Below the pieces are notes generated by a model. It made no database searches. It worked only from the letters and a program-made list of their open reading frames with translations, and was not told the DNA's origin. The position numbers were made by a program, and so were the translations under genes. Of a DNA stretch of 64,000 bases, positions 1 to 9,434 are shown one piece after another (positions within the stretch are counted from its first letter, which is position 1; the number at the start of each line of letters is the position of its first letter). The DNA lies in NCBI RefSeq assembly GCF_014656435.1, contig NZ_BNCK01000002.1, forward strand, positions 365,475-429,474. The letters run 5' to 3'. This DNA comes from Thalassotalea marina. Lineage in GTDB: Bacteria > Pseudomonadota > Gammaproteobacteria > Enterobacterales > Alteromonadaceae.

Positions 1-336
1 AGAACGCACTATACCTTGATATTGATCTAAATAGACTTTGTACCAGTCTTTAGTGCCGTGTTTTATTACATACACTCTGTCTGCGGTTTTTCCATCATCG
101 AATACTTCCCAGCTGCCAATTTCATAGTGTGTTAACTGCTGATTTAACTTATTTCGCAGCAGATCATAACTTAGCCTAGTTCCTGGTTGTGCATTTACTG
201 TGGCCAGTTCTGGCATTATTAGATGATCAATTTCTTCTTTGAACACCAATATACTGCCAGTAAGTGAGATTATGATTAGTGGTATCGCTATAAATAGCCC
301 TAAATAACGATGCCATAAGTGAAGGGTTTTTTTCAT
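1..336 (-). CDS. PepSY-associated TM family protein (partial, C-terminus outside window)
   Basis: The first 112 codons are present and the frame runs open through the window edge. The protein begins MKKTLHLWHRYLGLF and has a hydrophobic segment at about residues 13-32 (IAIPLIIISLTGSILVF), followed by a soluble region with WYKVYLDQ. This is the usual start of PepSY-associated membrane proteins, where an H-x-W-x-G-L-type first helix precedes a periplasmic PepSY domain. These inner-membrane proteins often lie beside siderophore receptors, and several are thought to help reduce or release iron; that role is inference here. It lies on the same strand just downstream of the TonB receptor ending at 441, with a hairpin between them, so partial co-transcription is plausible. 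Truncated only by the window edge. Confidence 0.8.
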   Translation of the reverse strand, partial: MKKTLHLWHRYLGLFIAIPLIIISLTGSILVFKEEIDHLIMPELATVNAQPGTRLSYDLLRNKLNQQLTHYEIGSWEVFDDGKTADRVYVIKHGTKDWYKVYLDQYQGIVRS

Positions 337-408
337 CTTTTATAATGCCCCAACTTGTTAGAAATTATAGAGCCGCTTAGCTCAAAAATTTTTTGTTATT
401 AAACAAGA

Positions 409-428
409 AAGGCCGCATCGGCGGCCTT
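409..428 (-). terminator. Rho-independent terminator-like hairpin after the siderophore receptor
   Basis: An 8-bp perfect stem (AAGGCCGC / GCGGCCTT) with a 4-base loop lies 13 bp past the receptor stop. In the minus direction it is followed by a T-rich stretch (TTTCTTGTTT). It would end or attenuate the receptor transcript before the PepSY gene. Confidence 0.6.
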
Positions 429-440
429 ATGTTATGTTTT

Positions 441-2582
441 TTACAGTGACCAATTTAAAGTGACTGCAAAATTTCGAGGCGCGCCGTAATAACCTTGTGC
501 CCAATACAAAGAGTTTAGGTACTTCTTATCGAATACATTGTTTGCGTTAAACGTTATATTAACCTGCTCGTTAATATCGTAACTTGCCATAAAGTTAACT
601 ACCGCATAGGCACCTTGTTTTGTCACTATTAGTGGTTGCTGATTTTGGATTCTGCTGATGTCATCTTGCCATCGCATATTCATACCAAAACTTAACCCTT
701 TGACAGTTGCAACATCATGTTTTACTGCCAGTTTAAATACCTGTTTAGGGGTGTAGTTCTTCACTAATTGTGCTTCAACGTTGCCGGCGTTAATGGTGTC
801 AGATACATCGATATCAGTGTTGGTGTAGCCAAGGTTAGCACTAAAGCCATACCCTAAATCACCACTTAGCTCAATTTCATATCCTTTAGATTCAATGCCT
901 GGTGCAGCCTTGTGCACTGTATTGTTTGGTGTTGAGTTTGCAACGTCGGCGACAGCAATATTGCTTTGCTCTGCTTGGAATAACGCTACGTTTAACATCA
1001 GTTTTGCGTCAAACAATTCTGCTTTGATACCAAGTTCTTGAGTATCGCCTTCGATTGGTGCTAGCTGACGTCCTGTAAGGTCATTTTCACTTTGTGGTGC
1101 AAAGGTTTCGGTGTGCGACGTGTACAAGTTAACCTTGTCGTTTAACGAATAAACTAAGCCAAAGTGTGATGTGGTATCACTTTCTTTTCTGCCCTTGTTA
1201 TTCCCGTAAGATAAACCTTCAGTTTCCCACTTGGTATGTCTAAGGCCAGTAAGAAATTTTAAATCTTCAGTTAACGAAAAACGTGCTGAGATATATTGTG
1301 AACTTTGTTCACTGTTGACATCAGAACCCTCTGAGCCTGGCGTAATATCCTTTAAAACAGGTATTGGCGCATTACCTTTCCAGCCATTTAGATTTGGCAC
1401 TTTCGGGTAACCGTTGCCCGAGGTGTTATCATACAAAGAACGGTCACGATAAAACATATCAGCTTCACTTGCGCCAAAAGCCACTTGGTGTTCTTGGCCA
1501 AAAAGTTCAAAGCTGCCTCTAGCATATATGTCAAATAAGTTAATGCGATCGCGTAGTTGGTAATCACTTGCCCAACCCTTTAAACCTTCGCCTGTTTCAG
1601 CATCTGGCGTGCCATAAACGTAAAAAAGGTTAGAATCTTGTTCGTTTTGCGTATGTGCATAGCGTGCAACAACACTCCAGTTACTACCAATCAGCTGTTC
1701 AAGTTCTACAAAAGCTTGTTCAGAGGTATTGTTCCAATAGGCCCAATCGGCAGCCGTCGAGGTAGATACATCGTAATTTGTTGGATTCCCTTTGCTATCA
1801 AATAAGGCTAATGCTCCCCAAAGCGGACTGTCAGCATCGTTACTTTGATAAGTTAAACTAGTGGTTAGCGTTGTAGAATCTGTCAGGGAAAATTCGGCTA
1901 TGCCATAAAATACATCACGATCAACGGCGTAGCGGTCAAGATATGAATCACGCTTTTGTTTAACAACGACCGTTCGAGCTGAAATATTATCGGTAATACT
2001 ACCAGATACGTCACCTTCTAATCGTTTGTTTGACCAAGAACCCGTAGTAAAAGATACATCAGCACGAAAATCTGTAGTTGGACGTTTACGAATAAAATTC
2101 ACGGTTGCTGAAGGGTTACCCGCGCCAGTCATGATACCGTTTGCACCCATTGCTACTTCTATTCGTTGATAAATTGCGGTATCAAGCGTGCCTTGTAATG
2201 CACCTTGATCTTGGGGCAGACCTAGGCCGTCAACTTGAAAGTTAAGGATGTCGAAACCACGTGCCTTATAGTAAGTACGATCTGTTTCTATTTTTTCAAC
2301 CGAAACGCCTGGAGTGGTTTCGAGTACTTGATTGACATCATCTAATGAAAAGTCGTCCATTAATGCGCGTGTCACTACTCGAACTGTTTGGGGAGTTTCT
2401 TTGATAGAGATGCCTAACTTAGTGGCTGTTTCAGATTCAACCGCTAAGTAGTTACTGTGTTTGTTTCCCAATACCTGGATTTTTTCGATTTCCTTTTCGT
2501 CTTCAAATGCAAAGGCATTGACCGAAAATATTGCTGCAGTAGCAATATAAAGTGCACTTAGTTTAAATAAAGGACTTGTCAT
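441..2582 (-). CDS. TonB-dependent siderophore receptor
   Basis: Outer-membrane beta-barrel receptor that imports a ferric siderophore with energy from TonB/ExbBD. The open frame extends upstream to 2699, but the ATG at 2582 fits best: it has an AGG-containing ribosome site and gives a clean signal peptide (MTSPLFKLSALYIATAAIFS... cut after NAFA). The plug domain (about residues 45-170) carries SIKETPQTVRVVTR, LETTPGVSVEK and the R-G-F-D-I-x-N-F-Q-V-D-G motif typical of FhuE/FoxA-like receptors. The barrel ends in the expected aromatic pattern (NFAVTLNWSL). At 713 aa it is of normal length. A Fur-box-like dyad 48 bp upstream suggests iron repression. The siderophore cannot be told from sequence. 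Confidence 0.9.
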   Translation of the reverse strand: MTSPLFKLSALYIATAAIFSVNAFAFEDEKEIEKIQVLGNKHSNYLAVESETATKLGISIKETPQTVRVVTRALMDDFSLDDVNQVLETTPGVSVEKIETDRTYYKARGFDILNFQVDGLGLPQDQGALQGTLDTAIYQRIEVAMGANGIMTGAGNPSATVNFIRKRPTTDFRADVSFTTGSWSNKRLEGDVSGSITDNISARTVVVKQKRDSYLDRYAVDRDVFYGIAEFSLTDSTTLTTSLTYQSNDADSPLWGALALFDSKGNPTNYDVSTSTAADWAYWNNTSEQAFVELEQLIGSNWSVVARYAHTQNEQDSNLFYVYGTPDAETGEGLKGWASDYQLRDRINLFDIYARGSFELFGQEHQVAFGASEADMFYRDRSLYDNTSGNGYPKVPNLNGWKGNAPIPVLKDITPGSEGSDVNSEQSSQYISARFSLTEDLKFLTGLRHTKWETEGLSYGNNKGRKESDTTSHFGLVYSLNDKVNLYTSHTETFAPQSENDLTGRQLAPIEGDTQELGIKAELFDAKLMLNVALFQAEQSNIAVADVANSTPNNTVHKAAPGIESKGYEIELSGDLGYGFSANLGYTNTDIDVSDTINAGNVEAQLVKNYTPKQVFKLAVKHDVATVKGLSFGMNMRWQDDISRIQNQQPLIVTKQGAYAVVNFMASYDINEQVNITFNANNVFDKKYLNSLYWAQGYYGAPRNFAVTLNWSL

Positions 2583-2944
2583 AAAAGAGCCTAAATAAAT
2601 TAGTTGTAAAAATCGGACGGAAAGATAACGCAAATAAGAATGATTTGCAAAAACAATTGTGCAAATGTACAAATTACTAGGTATGACTAATACCGGCAAT
2701 AGTGCTTTGTGTTTAATAAATTATTTTAAAAACAATTGTTTAAGTTTTATTTTGTGTTGAAGGGAAGTGGTTAGTTAACATGAAATATAGTTTGTTTACG
2801 CGGTATACACAGGTAAGTTGTTATTTGGCGGAGAATTGGGAGAAGTTATTAGGTTTGTTTTTGTGTTATAAGTTTTATTCACCAATAGATGTTGGAATGA
2901 GTACCACTTGCATGTATAGATATTTAAACTATCTGATCAAACGG
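2583..2944. other. Intergenic region between two TonB receptors
   Basis: This 362-bp AT-rich stretch holds the promoter region of the siderophore receptor, including the Fur-box-like site at 2630-2648. Short open frames here have no coding character. No terminator is obvious after the upstream receptor that stops at 2945. Confidence 0.6.
2630..2648 (-). promoter_or_regulatory. Candidate Fur box upstream of the siderophore receptor
   Basis: A 19-bp imperfect dyad, GCAAATCATTCTTATTTGC on the minus strand, pairs at 7 of 9 arm positions and matches 11 of 19 positions of the classical Fur consensus. It lies 48 bp upstream of the receptor ATG, where a repressor site would be expected. Assigned by eye, no matrix score. 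Confidence 0.5.
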
Positions 2945-5083
2945 CTAAAAATTCATTGTATAACCAATCGACATCGCTGTGGCTTCGTTTCTATAGCTTC
3001 CAATAGAGTCACGGTAAGATCGTTTATTTAAATCCTTATCTATGACACCAAGTATATTGTGTAAATTAAAGGTTAAGTTTGAAAATTTTGACAACTGGTG
3101 GTGCAGGCCAATATTTAAATACAGCTGTTTTTTATAACCTTTTTTCCAGTCTTTGCTAATAATATCGTCACTATTTCCACCAAGAGCAATTCGGTAATCT
3201 CTATAATCACGTGAGCCTTCAAATCCCCAAATAGCTCGTAATGTCGTAGTTAGATTAGTATTTTCCGTTAACTGATAACTGTACCAAAACTTTGATGTGT
3301 GTTTTCCCCAATCCGCAAGGTCGTTGCCAAAGCCATAAGGAGCCGCGGTTATAAATGTTTGAGTGCCAGGTTGTGCAATGTCAAAATCAATAAGTTTGGT
3401 AAAGGCTTGGGAAAAGTTAAATCGATGATGATCAATTTCAAATTTGTACTCAAATTCAAAACCCCACTGTGTTTGGTTACCAACGACAGTAGAGCGACTA
3501 TTTGCTTGATCCCAACCCAAAGTATCTAAATCGATGTAATAAGCACTTAAGCCTAAAAGATTGTTATCTGTTGTACGTTCATAGCGGGCTTCAAGGCTGT
3601 TTAATACTTCTGGTTTTGCACTAGTGTCACTTCTGCTTTGCTGGTTATGAAGCCTTATAGCAGTTTTCATTCGTTGAGATTTAGTCATGATTAATTTATA
3701 AAAATTGATTTGATCTTTTGAATAAACAATGGAGAACCTTGGGGAAAACTCAGCGTCAGAATAAGTGTGATTATCAAGCCGACCACCCATGAAGACCAAC
3801 CAATCTTGATGTGGTCGCCATTGCCATTCACCAATAATTGAGTTGGTATGGGTATGCCAAGGCGACAAATTATCACCTATACTTCGAACTCCAAATTTTT
3901 CGTAACTATATTCAAAGCCCAATGCAATATTGGAATTGTTCGCTACTTGCCATGACGCTAAGACCTTTGCAAATAACTCATCTTCGCCGTAAATGTTCTT
4001 GTCCCAAATGTCCACCGGTTGAATTTTTTTGACATCGGTTTTATCAAAACTGATTAACCAATCAAGCTTTAACGTGCTGTTGAGTTTATGGGATTGATCA
4101 AGTGTTGCGGTTAACTGTTCATAGCCAATTTTAGACAAACCTTCCTTTTCAATGCCTAGATCTAATTCGCTGATATAAGGCTCTGCTATATATCTCAATG
4201 TTGTTGCTGAGTTTCTTCCTGCTTTGGTGTAACGTAACCAAAATTTTGTATTCTCAAAATCAAGCTCTAAGTGACTTTTAATAAAAGGTTTAGATGAAAA
4301 TCCTTCGCCATCTCTTGATCTAGTTGGGAAGGGCTGTCCTTTAGCAACATATTGACCGGTAGAAATGCTTGTGCCATCTGCAGCAAAAAATAAAGGGGCA
4401 TCCTTGTGGTTAGCCCCTTTAATGTCAGCTAGCTCAGCATTGAAATATATTCCTAGACCATTATCGAAATCTTTACTCAAGTTAATATCAAAAGCACTAA
4501 ACACCGAAGCTGCACCAACGCGAATGCTTGCACTATTTTCTTTGTGTGATGTGGCATCATAAGTGGTTATATCAATGACGATAGATACTGCTCCTAAACC
4601 ATACATTGAAGAGCCCGCTCCTCGAATCACATCTATGTGTTTTATGTCCCTCATCAGAGGAAAGTCGCGCTCAGTGATAGCGCCGCGCGCAGAACGTTCG
4701 TTCATTACTCGGCCGTTAACTCGAATCATCACTTTATCTTCTCGGTCGCTGGTGACACCGCGTAAGCCGATATGAGGAAGTTCCCAATGGTGGCGAATGA
4801 CCTGTAAACTTGGCACCGTTATTTCTAATAATTCAAGTAAAGATCGAGCGCCAAGTTGTTGTATATCGTGCTGGCTAACGCGGGTAACTGCAGCGGGGAT
4901 TTGAGCCCATTTGGTTTCAGTTAGTGTGCCCGTTTCAGAAACTTTAACATTCATGAGTTCTTGCAGGCTCATATCCCAAAGTCGAGTGTCGTCGGCATAG
5001 GCTACTGGGAATATAAATAGTGAGAGCGTTAGGAATGCGCCACTATACTTAGTTGGTTTTAGCATATCCTTTTTTAAATGCAT
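2945..5083 (-). CDS. TonB-dependent receptor with plug domain
   Basis: A 712-aa outer-membrane receptor. It has a hydrophobic leader (about residues 7-30, ending PVAYA), the segment W-D-M-S-L-Q-E-L-M-N-V-K-V seen at the start of a class of plug domains, then a plug with IGLRGVTSDREDKVMIRVNG and IDVIRGAGSSMYG (about residues 105-165). The C-terminus ends YTMNF, a barrel signature. The start is uncertain: ATG at 5083 or the internal ATG at 5065, which follows an AAGGA at very short spacing and gives a neater signal peptide (MLKPTKYSGAFLTLSLF). Substrate unknown; the class includes receptors for siderophores, vitamin B12 and other ligands. It is a distant homologue, not a duplicate, of the receptor beside it. 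Confidence 0.85.
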   Translation of the reverse strand: MHLKKDMLKPTKYSGAFLTLSLFIFPVAYADDTRLWDMSLQELMNVKVSETGTLTETKWAQIPAAVTRVSQHDIQQLGARSLLELLEITVPSLQVIRHHWELPHIGLRGVTSDREDKVMIRVNGRVMNERSARGAITERDFPLMRDIKHIDVIRGAGSSMYGLGAVSIVIDITTYDATSHKENSASIRVGAASVFSAFDINLSKDFDNGLGIYFNAELADIKGANHKDAPLFFAADGTSISTGQYVAKGQPFPTRSRDGEGFSSKPFIKSHLELDFENTKFWLRYTKAGRNSATTLRYIAEPYISELDLGIEKEGLSKIGYEQLTATLDQSHKLNSTLKLDWLISFDKTDVKKIQPVDIWDKNIYGEDELFAKVLASWQVANNSNIALGFEYSYEKFGVRSIGDNLSPWHTHTNSIIGEWQWRPHQDWLVFMGGRLDNHTYSDAEFSPRFSIVYSKDQINFYKLIMTKSQRMKTAIRLHNQQSRSDTSAKPEVLNSLEARYERTTDNNLLGLSAYYIDLDTLGWDQANSRSTVVGNQTQWGFEFEYKFEIDHHRFNFSQAFTKLIDFDIAQPGTQTFITAAPYGFGNDLADWGKHTSKFWYSYQLTENTNLTTTLRAIWGFEGSRDYRDYRIALGGNSDDIISKDWKKGYKKQLYLNIGLHHQLSKFSNLTFNLHNILGVIDKDLNKRSYRDSIGSYRNEATAMSIGYTMNF

Positions 5084-5346
5084 GGTACTACATCAATTGC
5101 GGAATAAGGATTTTTTTAGTGTAGGTGACAGATCGCAGTGCTTCAAGAATCTGTATAGCTTTGATGTGATTGTACCGTTAGCTAAAAATAGCAGAGCGCT
5201 ATTTAATGATAGAGTTAACTTAGAGCCAGAGGTTTAATTATGGCGGAAATTAGACATGAAAAAATGTCAGTAAACGGCAGGCCTAAAGCAGAATTAACTT
5301 ATATCAACTAAGGCGTGTTGGTATTAGACCTACCGAATAAAATTAA

Positions 5347-5856
5347 TTAATGAACTTCATCTTCGTCATGGTGATGAGAGCCACATCCACCTTCGCCATG
5401 AACATGGCCATGTGCTAATTCTTCTTCTGTTGCATCACGCACTTCAAGGATCTCTACATCAAACTTCAGGTCGATGCCAGCTAATGGATGATTTCCATCT
5501 ACTGTGATTTCATCATCTTGCACATCGATGACAATTACAGTTTGCTCACCGTCATCTGTTGTGGCTCGCAGTTGAGCGCCAACATGTAAATCTTCAATGC
5601 CTTCAAATAACGCCTTTGGAACGGTTTGGACATAGCCGTCAACACGCTCCCCATAAGCTTGATCAGCTTCAACTAAAACATCAAACTTTTCGCCAGCTTC
5701 TTTATCTGTTAAGGCATTTTCTAAACCAGGAATTAAGTAACCTGTGCCGTGGATAACTGACAATGGCTGATGATCATATGAGCTGTCGATTAAGTTGTCG
5801 TTAGAATCTGATACGGCGTAATGCAATACCACCACCTTATTGGGTGCAATTTTCAT
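5347..5856 (-). CDS. slyD: FKBP-type peptidyl-prolyl isomerase SlyD
   Basis: Cytoplasmic prolyl isomerase and chaperone that also binds nickel and other metals. The 169-aa product starts with the FKBP core (VVLHYAVSDSNDNLIDSS, about residues 8-25), has LIPGLENALTDKEAGEKF at about 50-67 and an inserted flap domain, and ends in a histidine/cysteine-rich tail (HGHVHGEGGCGSHHHDEDE) that is the metal-binding signature of SlyD. The ATG has a weak ribosome site (AGGAATTATT). Neighbouring ygfZ starts a separate unit on the same strand 12 bp upstream, so the two may be co-transcribed. Confidence 0.95.
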   Translation of the reverse strand: MKIAPNKVVVLHYAVSDSNDNLIDSSYDHQPLSVIHGTGYLIPGLENALTDKEAGEKFDVLVEADQAYGERVDGYVQTVPKALFEGIEDLHVGAQLRATTDDGEQTVIVIDVQDDEITVDGNHPLAGIDLKFDVEILEVRDATEEELAHGHVHGEGGCGSHHHDEDEVH

Positions 5857-5868
5857 AATAATTCCTAG

Positions 5869-6843
5869 TTATTTTGAGGTTTCGTCGCTTAACGCATAGG
5901 GTAAAGGTGTTAGCGTCAATTTTGAATCAATATCTTCTTTAAATCGTATGTTAATTTCGTTGGTCGTGTCGTTTGCTAAAACCGCTTGAACGTACACTTT
6001 TCCGTCATCACTTTGGTAAACACTAGTCACATCGCCAGCCTTTCGCCAGTTTTCGCCAAGTTGCTTTTCTAGCGTAGCTGCTATGTTGCCAGCACCTTCT
6101 AGGGCAAACATCGCTTTTTTGTTTTTACCAAGATATTGCATACGGGCGACCGTTTCTTGCCCTAAATAACAACCTTTAGTAAAGCTAATTCCGCCAATTG
6201 CTTGCATGTTTAGCATCTGAGGTACGTACTCGTGAGAGGTATCTACTATAAAAGGAATTCCGTTTTGTATTTCAAGTAAATTCCACACATCTGCTGGGTA
6301 AACTTCAATAGATAATTGCTCGATTAATGATTGGAGTTTTGCAGATTCACCTATTGCAATTAAAGTGTGACTTTTAGCATCTACCGTCAGTAATTTTATA
6401 CCGTTTGCTGATACTGCTTCTCCAGCTTTGCTGCCTAATGAAGGGAATTGTGAAGCAAGTTGTTTTGTTAAATCGCCAATGAGCGCAACATAGCTGATAT
6501 CACTAGTTGGTGAAATTTCTACTTTGGCAAAAACACCAAATTTTTTCAGCTCTGCTAATGATGCATCCATTGTAGTCTTGGGTTGGATGAGTAGGTAGCT
6601 ATCTTGCCACTCGGTCACGCGAAAACAGCTATACATTTTTCCTTTAGCATTACAATGTGCGCCGTACATCCAGTTGCTGTCTGTAAGTTTTGTTACGTCG
6701 CAGGTCACTTGTCCCTGTAGATATTTTGTCTTATCTTCACCGCTTAGTGAGATAGCTGACATATTGTCTAATGTAATGGCAAAAGTATTAGGTAATGCGG
6801 ATAAATCGGGTTTTGAATTAGTCGTTTGACGGATCATAATCAT
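5869..6843 (-). CDS. ygfZ: tRNA-modifying protein YgfZ (folate-binding)
   Basis: Folate-dependent protein of the GcvT-like fold that supports Fe-S cluster enzymes such as the tRNA methylthiotransferase MiaB. The family fingerprint K-G-C-Y-x-G-Q-E is at residues 223-230 (KGCYLGQE), containing the conserved cysteine. Length 324 aa is normal. Two starts are possible, ATG at 6843 or two codons later at 6837; neither has a strong ribosome site. It is divergent from sdhE, with 145 bp between them, the usual arrangement in gammaproteobacteria. Confidence 0.95.
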   Translation of the reverse strand: MIMIRQTTNSKPDLSALPNTFAITLDNMSAISLSGEDKTKYLQGQVTCDVTKLTDSNWMYGAHCNAKGKMYSCFRVTEWQDSYLLIQPKTTMDASLAELKKFGVFAKVEISPTSDISYVALIGDLTKQLASQFPSLGSKAGEAVSANGIKLLTVDAKSHTLIAIGESAKLQSLIEQLSIEVYPADVWNLLEIQNGIPFIVDTSHEYVPQMLNMQAIGGISFTKGCYLGQETVARMQYLGKNKKAMFALEGAGNIAATLEKQLGENWRKAGDVTSVYQSDDGKVYVQAVLANDTTNEINIRFKEDIDSKLTLTPLPYALSDETSK

Positions 6844-6988
6844 GTTGAAGCTTTGGTGACATTAGCCTAGTTATGGGGGCAAAGCATATAAAAACAAGTA
6901 ATTTACTAGTTTTTTATAGCAAAGCTAGCTCTTGAATAAATGAGTTTGCTAAAATGCGGCTAAACGACTTAAATAAATAAGGTTAAAT

Positions 6989-7240
6989 ATGTCAGCGCCA
7001 GTCAATAAAGCGAGATTAAAATGGGCGTGCCGTCGCGGTATGCTTGAGTTAGATGTGATATTTATGCCCTTTGTTGATAAAGCATACGATGACTTGGAAG
7101 AAGAGCAAAAAAGGACATTTGAACGATTATTAACGTGCCAAGATCCTGAATTATTTGCTTGGTTTATGGGGCACGAGGAATGTGACGATCCACAGCTTAA
7201 GGAAATGGTACAACTTATACTCAAGCGTATCAAAATGTAG
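6989..7240 (+). CDS. sdhE: FAD assembly factor SdhE
   Basis: Small cytoplasmic protein that promotes covalent flavinylation of succinate dehydrogenase and fumarate reductase. The 83-aa sequence has the diagnostic R-G-M-L-E-L-D motif at residues 16-22 and the helical tail DPELFAWFMGHE. An AAGG ribosome site precedes the ATG. The downstream gene ygfX overlaps its 3' end in another frame, as in many relatives. Confidence 0.95.
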   Translation: MSAPVNKARLKWACRRGMLELDVIFMPFVDKAYDDLEEEQKRTFERLLTCQDPELFAWFMGHEECDDPQLKEMVQLILKRIKM

Positions 7241-7664
7241 GCTAAACATAAAACCTTCAAAGCTAAACCAACAGTTAAACTGGTGTTTAGCTTTGTTTAT
7301 TTTTAGCGTCTATCTTGCGTTAGCTGCAACAGCAAATGTTTGGTTATTTTCTTTTGCTTATCTAGCCATTGGTGTTGCATTTACTTGTATTGCTATTAGC
7401 TGCATTACAAGTAAAACTAGCTACATAGAACTTAATGATTCAGGTGAAATTCAACTCAACCAGTGTGGACAATATCAATTACTGGCGAGCAGTCGCTTAA
7501 CTTGGATTGGTTGCTGGTTGTTGTTAAAAGATGCGCAATCAGGTGACAAAAAAATAACGTACCTGTTTGTTTTTAAAGATAGCTTATCTGGGCGGGACTA
7601 CGCCCGCCTTTGTCGTTGGGTATTACGCTTTAAGTTTAATGAGCTGCAGGAGTCAACACGGTGA
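7182..7664 (+). CDS. ygfX: YgfX-family membrane protein (CptA-like)
   Basis: Small inner-membrane protein encoded with sdhE; in E. coli YgfX (CptA) has been described as the partner of SdhE. Two adjacent hydrophobic helices are at [35 protein letters not shown] (written in two parts: [17 protein letters not shown] and [16 protein letters not shown]). They are followed by a soluble part with a tryptophan-rich strand and the C-terminal [12 protein letters not shown]. No ATG exists in the right place. GTG at 7182 follows a GAGGAAT ribosome site and is chosen; TTG at 7155 is possible. The first 20 residues then overlap sdhE. The 3' end overlaps the convergent nadB by 29 bp. Confidence 0.75.
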   Translation: MTIHSLRKWYNLYSSVSKCRLNIKPSKLNQQLNWCLALFIFSVYLALAATANVWLFSFAYLAIGVAFTCIAISCITSKTSYIELNDSGEIQLNQCGQYQLLASSRLTWIGCWLLLKDAQSGDKKITYLFVFKDSLSGRDYARLCRWVLRFKFNELQESTR

Positions 7665-9231
7665 CTTTAGCTTCGTCATTCGTTTCTGGGTAATCTAACG
7701 TATAGTGCAGGCCTCGGCTTTCTTTGCGGCTCATGGCACATCGAATAATCAATTCTGCAACTTGTACTAAATTTCTCAATTCAAGTAAGTTATTGCTTAC
7801 TCTAAAGTGACGATAGTATTCATCAATTTCTTTTTGCAAAAGCTCAACTCGGTGCAATGCGCGTTCTAAGCGTTTTGTTGTTCTGACAATGCCGACATAA
7901 TCCCACATAAACAGTCGTAATTCGTGCCAGTTATGTTGGATAACAACTTCTTCATCAGAGTCAGTGACACGGCTTTCGTCCCAAGGCGGTAACGTTAAAT
8001 ACCTTTGTTTGTGATTTAAGTTCGCTTCAATATCTTGCGCTGCTGCTCGGGCATAAACTAAACACTCAAGTAGTGAGTTACTTGCCATTCGGTTAGCGCC
8101 GTGAAGACCAGTATAGGCAACTTCACCTATAGCATATAAGTTGGCAACGTCTGTTTGCCCCTTGTTATTAATCATAACGCCACCACAGGTGTAATGCGCC
8201 GCTGGTACTACAGGAATTGGCTGCTTAGTCATATCAATGCCCAAAGATTTCGTTTTGTCGTAAATCGTAGGGAAGTGCTGTTTGATAAAGTCAGCTGATT
8301 TGTGACTGATGTCTAAATACATACAGTCGGCACCTAAGCGTTTCATTTCAAAATCAATTGCTCGCGCAACGATATCTCTTGGTGCTAGCTCGGCACGTTC
8401 GTCAAACTGTGGCATAAAACGGCTGCCATCTGGACGGCGCAAAATTGCCCCTTCACCTCTTAATGCTTCTGTGATCAAAAAGTTGCCAGCATCAGGGTGA
8501 AACAGACAAGTAGGGTGAAATTGATTAAATTCCATATTGGCAACACGACAGCCCGCTCGCCATGCCATGGCAATACCGTCACCACTAGCAATGTCGGGGT
8601 TAGATGTGTATTGATAAACCTTAGATGCTCCGCCTGTAGCCAAAATGGTTTTTTTAGCAAAAATGCGTTCAACTTTTTCGCTGTTGCGGTTCCATATATA
8701 GGCGCCAATGCACGGGGAGTCTGATTGTTTGTTGTCTCGAACTAAGTCAATCGCATTGTAACGCTCAAAAATTCGGATCCTATTGTGCTGTTTTACTCTA
8801 TCAACTAACGTGGTTTGCACCGCTTGACCTGTTGCATCAGCGGCATGAAGAATACGTCTATGGCTATGACCGCCTTCTCGGGTAAGGTGGTATTTTACGT
8901 CGCCACCTTGATTATCTTCTTGATCAAAGTTAACACCTTGGTCAATTAACCATTCTAAACATGCACGAGCGTTTTCAGCAGTATATTGCACAGCTTCTTG
9001 CTCACATAAGCCAGCTCCGGCAATCAAAGTATCTGCGACATGAGACTCTATACTGTCGTTTTCATCAAAAACGGCTGCAATACCACCTTGCGCATAATAA
9101 GTTGAGCCTTCGTTTACTTTACTTTTACTTAAAATAACGACGTCAGCGTTTTGCGCTAAATGTAAAGCGAGCGACAAACCTGCCGCACCACTACCAATAA
9201 TTAATACATCACAGTTATGTTGTTGATTCAT
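7636..9231 (-). CDS. nadB: L-aspartate oxidase NadB
   Basis: FAD enzyme that oxidises L-aspartate to iminoaspartate, the first step of de novo NAD synthesis. The FAD motif [17 protein letters not shown] is near the N-terminus. Other signatures are [44 protein letters not shown] and the late [21 protein letters not shown]. The frame is open back to 9285, but the ATG at 9231 ([15 protein letters not shown]) gives 531 aa, close to the E. coli length of 540, and removes a leader with no family match. Divergent from rpoE, the conserved arrangement. Confidence 0.95.
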   Translation of the reverse strand: MNQQHNCDVLIIGSGAAGLSLALHLAQNADVVILSKSKVNEGSTYYAQGGIAAVFDENDSIESHVADTLIAGAGLCEQEAVQYTAENARACLEWLIDQGVNFDQEDNQGGDVKYHLTREGGHSHRRILHAADATGQAVQTTLVDRVKQHNRIRIFERYNAIDLVRDNKQSDSPCIGAYIWNRNSEKVERIFAKKTILATGGASKVYQYTSNPDIASGDGIAMAWRAGCRVANMEFNQFHPTCLFHPDAGNFLITEALRGEGAILRRPDGSRFMPQFDERAELAPRDIVARAIDFEMKRLGADCMYLDISHKSADFIKQHFPTIYDKTKSLGIDMTKQPIPVVPAAHYTCGGVMINNKGQTDVANLYAIGEVAYTGLHGANRMASNSLLECLVYARAAAQDIEANLNHKQRYLTLPPWDESRVTDSDEEVVIQHNWHELRLFMWDYVGIVRTTKRLERALHRVELLQKEIDEYYRHFRVSNNLLELRNLVQVAELIIRCAMSRKESRGLHYTLDYPETNDEAKVTVLTPAAH

Positions 9232-9345
9232 ATATGCAGATAATTGAGGTATTCTATAGGCGAAGAATTTTAGCCTGTTCTGCATTGCGATAACAGCACA
9301 TTAATAGGCTAAGTGAATTAATTTTTATTTTTTTTAAATTTTTTA

Positions 9346-9373
9346 GAACTTTTTCGCACAAGTGCAGTCCTAC
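9346..9373 (+). promoter_or_regulatory. Candidate sigma-E autoregulatory promoter of rpoE
   Basis: GAACTT at 9346-9351, then a 16-bp spacer, then TCCTAC at 9368-9373. This resembles the sigma-E consensus (GAACTT, 16-17 bp, TCtgA/TCtaA) and lies 62 bp upstream of the rpoE start, where sigma-E autoregulation is known in relatives. The -35 match is perfect and the -10 partial. Confidence 0.5.
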
Positions 9374-9434
9374 TTGATGCGTTTGCTGTGAGCCAGATGT
9401 CAATAAGTAAAAGTTTGTAGGAGAATCGGCTCGG

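Noticed and set aside
441-2699. Longer form of the siderophore receptor starting at 2699
   Set aside because: The extra N-terminus hides the signal peptide and spans the Fur-like box.
2780-3031. Plus-strand frame of 83 codons
   Set aside because: Overlaps the end of a clear receptor gene and has no coding features.
5240-5311. 23-codon plus-strand frame (starts MAEIRHEKMS) with an AGAGG site before it
   Set aside because: Too short and unlike any family I know; possibly a remnant of a lost gene, but no further support.
7155-7181. TTG start for ygfX at 7155
   Set aside because: No ribosome site; GTG 7182 has one. Either would add residues not typical of the family.
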